From UMGS1002 sp964570825 (GTDB taxonomy: Bacteria > Bacillota > Clostridia > Oscillospirales > CAG-272), in assembly GCA_964570825.1 (NCBI GenBank), contig CAZMZJ010000003.1, positions 1 through 64,000 on the forward strand: a DNA stretch of 64,000 nucleotides, read 5' to 3'. The position numbers were made by a program, and so were the translations under genes. The notes under the pieces are model-generated. The model was given only the letters and a program-made list of their open reading frames with translations, did not search any database and had not been told where the DNA came from. Positions 62,039 through 64,000 of this stretch are shown here, piece after piece (positions within the stretch are counted from its first letter, which is position 1; each line of letters begins with the position of its first letter).

Positions 62039-62578
62039 TCAGTTCGCCAAAATAGCTTTTCTAATATTTTCGGCGGCTTCGTCGCCTTTGAGAGCGCGGA
62101 TGAGCTCAAGCCCGAATTGAAGCGACACGCCCATACCGGCAGCGGTTATTACATTGCCGTCGCGTACGATGCGTTTGCCCGATATTGAAGCGCCGATAAG
62201 ATATTTCTCATAACCGGGGTAGCAGACTGCTTGTTTTCCTTTAAGCAGGCCGCGCTTGCCGAGAATCGACGGAGCAGCACAGATTGCGCAGATAAAGGCG
62301 CCGCTTTCTCTCGCTGCTGCAAGCGCAGAATCTACTGCTTGAGATGTATCAAGATTTTTTGTGCCGACCGAACCGCCGGGTAAAATTATCATGTCAGGTT
62401 TCTGGTCTCGGTACATTGCGTCTGACATATCGACCCGAACCGTGATTCCGTGCGAGCCGGTAATAACGTCGCCGCCTATGCCGACAGTTTTAACGTCAAG
62501 TCCAGCGCGGCGCAATAGGTCAAGCGGGCAGAGCGCTTCGACTTCCTCGAAGCCGCTTGCAAGAAACATGTAAATCAT
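62039..62578 (-). CDS. DJ-1/PfpI family protein
   Basis: A 179-residue protein of the DJ-1/ThiJ/PfpI superfamily. The acidic residue in SGFEEVEA (Glu) and the nucleophile elbow AICAAPSILG (Cys) are both present, as in DJ-1-type deglycases/glyoxalase III or chaperones. Begins at ATG 62578; 45 nt after hisS and co-directional, so probably in that transcript. The enzymatic role of the family is debated; a stress-related role is the usual inference. Confidence 0.9.
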   Translation of the reverse strand: MIYMFLASGFEEVEALCPLDLLRRAGLDVKTVGIGGDVITGSHGITVRVDMSDAMYRDQKPDMIILPGGSVGTKNLDTSQAVDSALAAARESGAFICAICAAPSILGKRGLLKGKQAVCYPGYEKYLIGASISGKRIVRDGNVITAAGMGVSLQFGLELIRALKGDEAAENIRKAILAN

Positions 62579-62623
62579 ATTTATCCTTAATTTCCTTTTT
62601 ACAAAAGAATTTTACGGAAATTA

Positions 62624-63922
62624 TTATTTGAAGAAATCCGCAAGAGCTTTTATTTCCGTCGTGTACTCCTCGCGCGAGACAAGGTCTTTAACCTTGACAA
62701 CACCCGAAGCAAGCTCACTTGAGCCCATGATGACGGCATGCGTGCATCCAGCCTTCACTGCGTAATCAATCTGCTTTCCAAATTTTTTCTGGCCGAGGTA
62801 GTTCATCGCGGTGATGCCGGCGGAACGCAGCATTTCGGCGACGGCAATGTATTTTTCATATGGAACATCGTCAAAGCGTGTGACGAGAACGCGGGCTTTC
62901 GTGCCGGCGAGGTCTGGCACAAGCTTATGAATGCTGAGAAAGTTTTCAAGCGTGACATCACCGAATCCGAAGCCGACTCCGGATATATTTGTGTTGTTGA
63001 CGAAAAGACCGACGAGGTTGTCGTATCTTCCGCCGCCGAACATTGCCCGGTTGTTTTCTGGCGCTTCGTCGAATACTTCGAATACCGTTCCGGTATAATA
63101 ATCAAGCCCGCGTATTATTCCGAAATCAAAAACGCAGTATTTTTCAAGTCCCGCGGCGTTAAGTGCTCCAAAGAGGTCGGTCAGCTCGGCTGCCCCCTTT
63201 GAGGTAGGACAGATGGCGGCTGCTTCACTGACATTCATTGTGTAAATCGAGTCTATAAGACTGATTTTTGCGTCGTCAAGGTTGAGCGCATATAGTTCAT
63301 TAACATATTCCTCGCGCGGAATTTTTCCTTTGCGGTCAACCACTTTCGAGATAGCCTTTGCGCCATCGGCGTCTGTTCCCGCGATTGAGGCGATAACGTC
63401 GTTGAAAAAGCGGCGGTTGTTTATATGGACTTTGAACATGCTCTCGTCGGCGCCGAAAATACGGAGAAGGTTAATTGCGGTCGAGATTATTTCAAGATCG
63501 GCTTCGTATGTGTCGCAGCCGAAAATATCGGCGTTAACCTGCCAGAATTCACGCAGACGTCCTCTCTGCGGGCGTTCATAGCGGTAGAAATTAGGGATAG
63601 AGTACCAGCGGAGAGGGAAGTTGAGGTCATTTATTCTCGCGGCGACCATGCGCGCAACGGTCGGCGTCATTTCGGGGCGAATGGCAAGATGCCTTCCGCC
63701 GCGGTCAAAAAAATTATATGTCTGTTCGCATGCAAGCTCGACTCCGCTTTTTGCAGCATAAATATCAAGCGACTCAAGCATCGGCCCGCCGTATTCTTCA
63801 AAGGCGGCAAGCTCGAGAGCTTCTTTTATCTTCCCGAAAAACCAGCTGCGAAGGCGCATGTCCTCCGGGTAAAAGTCACGTGTCCCCTTGTAGGGCTGGG
63901 TTGAAAGCTTTGGTGTGCTCAT
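62624..63922 (-). CDS. hisS: Histidyl-tRNA synthetase
   Basis: A 432-residue class II aminoacyl-tRNA synthetase. KGTRDFYPEDM marks the N-terminus; motif 2 region RWYSIPNFYRYERPQRGRLREF, HisA block RGLDYYTGTVFE, and GGGRYDNL (motif 3 vicinity) are intact. The C-terminal anticodon-binding domain follows (VLVTRFDDVPYEKYIAVAEMLR). GGAGG before ATG 63922. The 78 nt upstream within the window hold no full T-box, though one could extend beyond the edge. It could instead be the HisZ paralogue, but the HisA/B motifs favour a true synthetase. Confidence 0.96.
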   Translation of the reverse strand: MSTPKLSTQPYKGTRDFYPEDMRLRSWFFGKIKEALELAAFEEYGGPMLESLDIYAAKSGVELACEQTYNFFDRGGRHLAIRPEMTPTVARMVAARINDLNFPLRWYSIPNFYRYERPQRGRLREFWQVNADIFGCDTYEADLEIISTAINLLRIFGADESMFKVHINNRRFFNDVIASIAGTDADGAKAISKVVDRKGKIPREEYVNELYALNLDDAKISLIDSIYTMNVSEAAAICPTSKGAAELTDLFGALNAAGLEKYCVFDFGIIRGLDYYTGTVFEVFDEAPENNRAMFGGGRYDNLVGLFVNNTNISGVGFGFGDVTLENFLSIHKLVPDLAGTKARVLVTRFDDVPYEKYIAVAEMLRSAGITAMNYLGQKKFGKQIDYAVKAGCTHAVIMGSSELASGVVKVKDLVSREEYTTEIKALADFFK

Positions 63923-64000
63923 CTGTCCTCCGGATTTATTAACAATTTAATATTTGTTGCCCGATATATTTCCGCAACTGTATATTGCGGACTAATTCTG

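Noticed and set aside
12..64000. Mobile elements, prophage or defence island
   Set aside because: No transposase, integrase, terminase, restriction or toxin-antitoxin gene was recognisable; most genes are housekeeping.

Overview
The window reads as a chromosomal segment of a spore-forming member of the Clostridia (Bacillota), probably an uncultured gut- or rumen-type lineage from a metagenome assembly. The grounds are a SpoIIR gene, Bacillota-type FMN, SAM-I and lysine riboswitches, strong TTGACA-N17-TATAAT promoters, a TIGR03960/TIGR03936 radical-SAM pair and orphan solute-binding lipoproteins of a kind common in such genomes. A run of exactly 100 N (24224-24323) marks an assembly gap inside a short tandem repeat. 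Gene density is high, base composition is mixed, and I see no transposase, prophage or CRISPR array.

Layout. 1-4.8 kb: a zinc-ribbon membrane protein, an MFS transporter, a solute-binding lipoprotein and a TIM-barrel sugar isomerase. 4.8-17.8 kb: the information-processing block rpoB-rpoC, then rpsL-rpsG-fusA-tuf, each group with its own promoter. 17.8-20.6 kb: FMN riboswitch with ribU and a small membrane exporter, then SAM-I riboswitch with metK. 20.6-27.2 kb: a small membrane protein behind a hairpin that covers its ribosome-binding site, recD2, comF with a (GGGAAGC)n array at its 3' end, an MreB-like gene and pepD. 27.2-30.3 kb (minus strand): a lysine-riboswitch ABC transporter operon whose binding protein appears circularly permuted, ending in a lone winged-helix protein. 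30.6-39.3 kb: rlmB, a large membrane protein that looks like a degenerate P1B-type ATPase, the radical-SAM pair, a small membrane protein and tyrS. 39.6-47.9 kb: a GLUG-like surface protein, an unpaired GyrB/ParE-like subunit, tRNA-Ser(GGA), fumC, a CDP-alcohol phosphatidyltransferase, and a TetR regulator beside an E2-type acyltransferase-fold protein. 47.9-52.8 kb: flippase and sugar transferase (minus), then an AraC regulator divergent from a second solute-binding lipoprotein. 53-64 kb: thyA-folA, pgk-tpiA, rbfA-nrnA, an epimerase, spoIIR, a second TIM-barrel isomerase, a CPBP protease, a DJ-1 family protein and hisS.

Most of the window is ordinary housekeeping. The parts most worth a second look are the permuted lysine-type binding protein (29140-30018), the P1B-ATPase-like protein with a lesioned phosphorylation motif and a roughly 430-residue acidic tail (31692-34610), the heptanucleotide array in comF, natural Arg101 in ribosomal protein S12, the SD-covering leader at 20659-20700 and an apparent insertion in RpoC. 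All functional statements come from reading sequence and motifs; no database search was possible.
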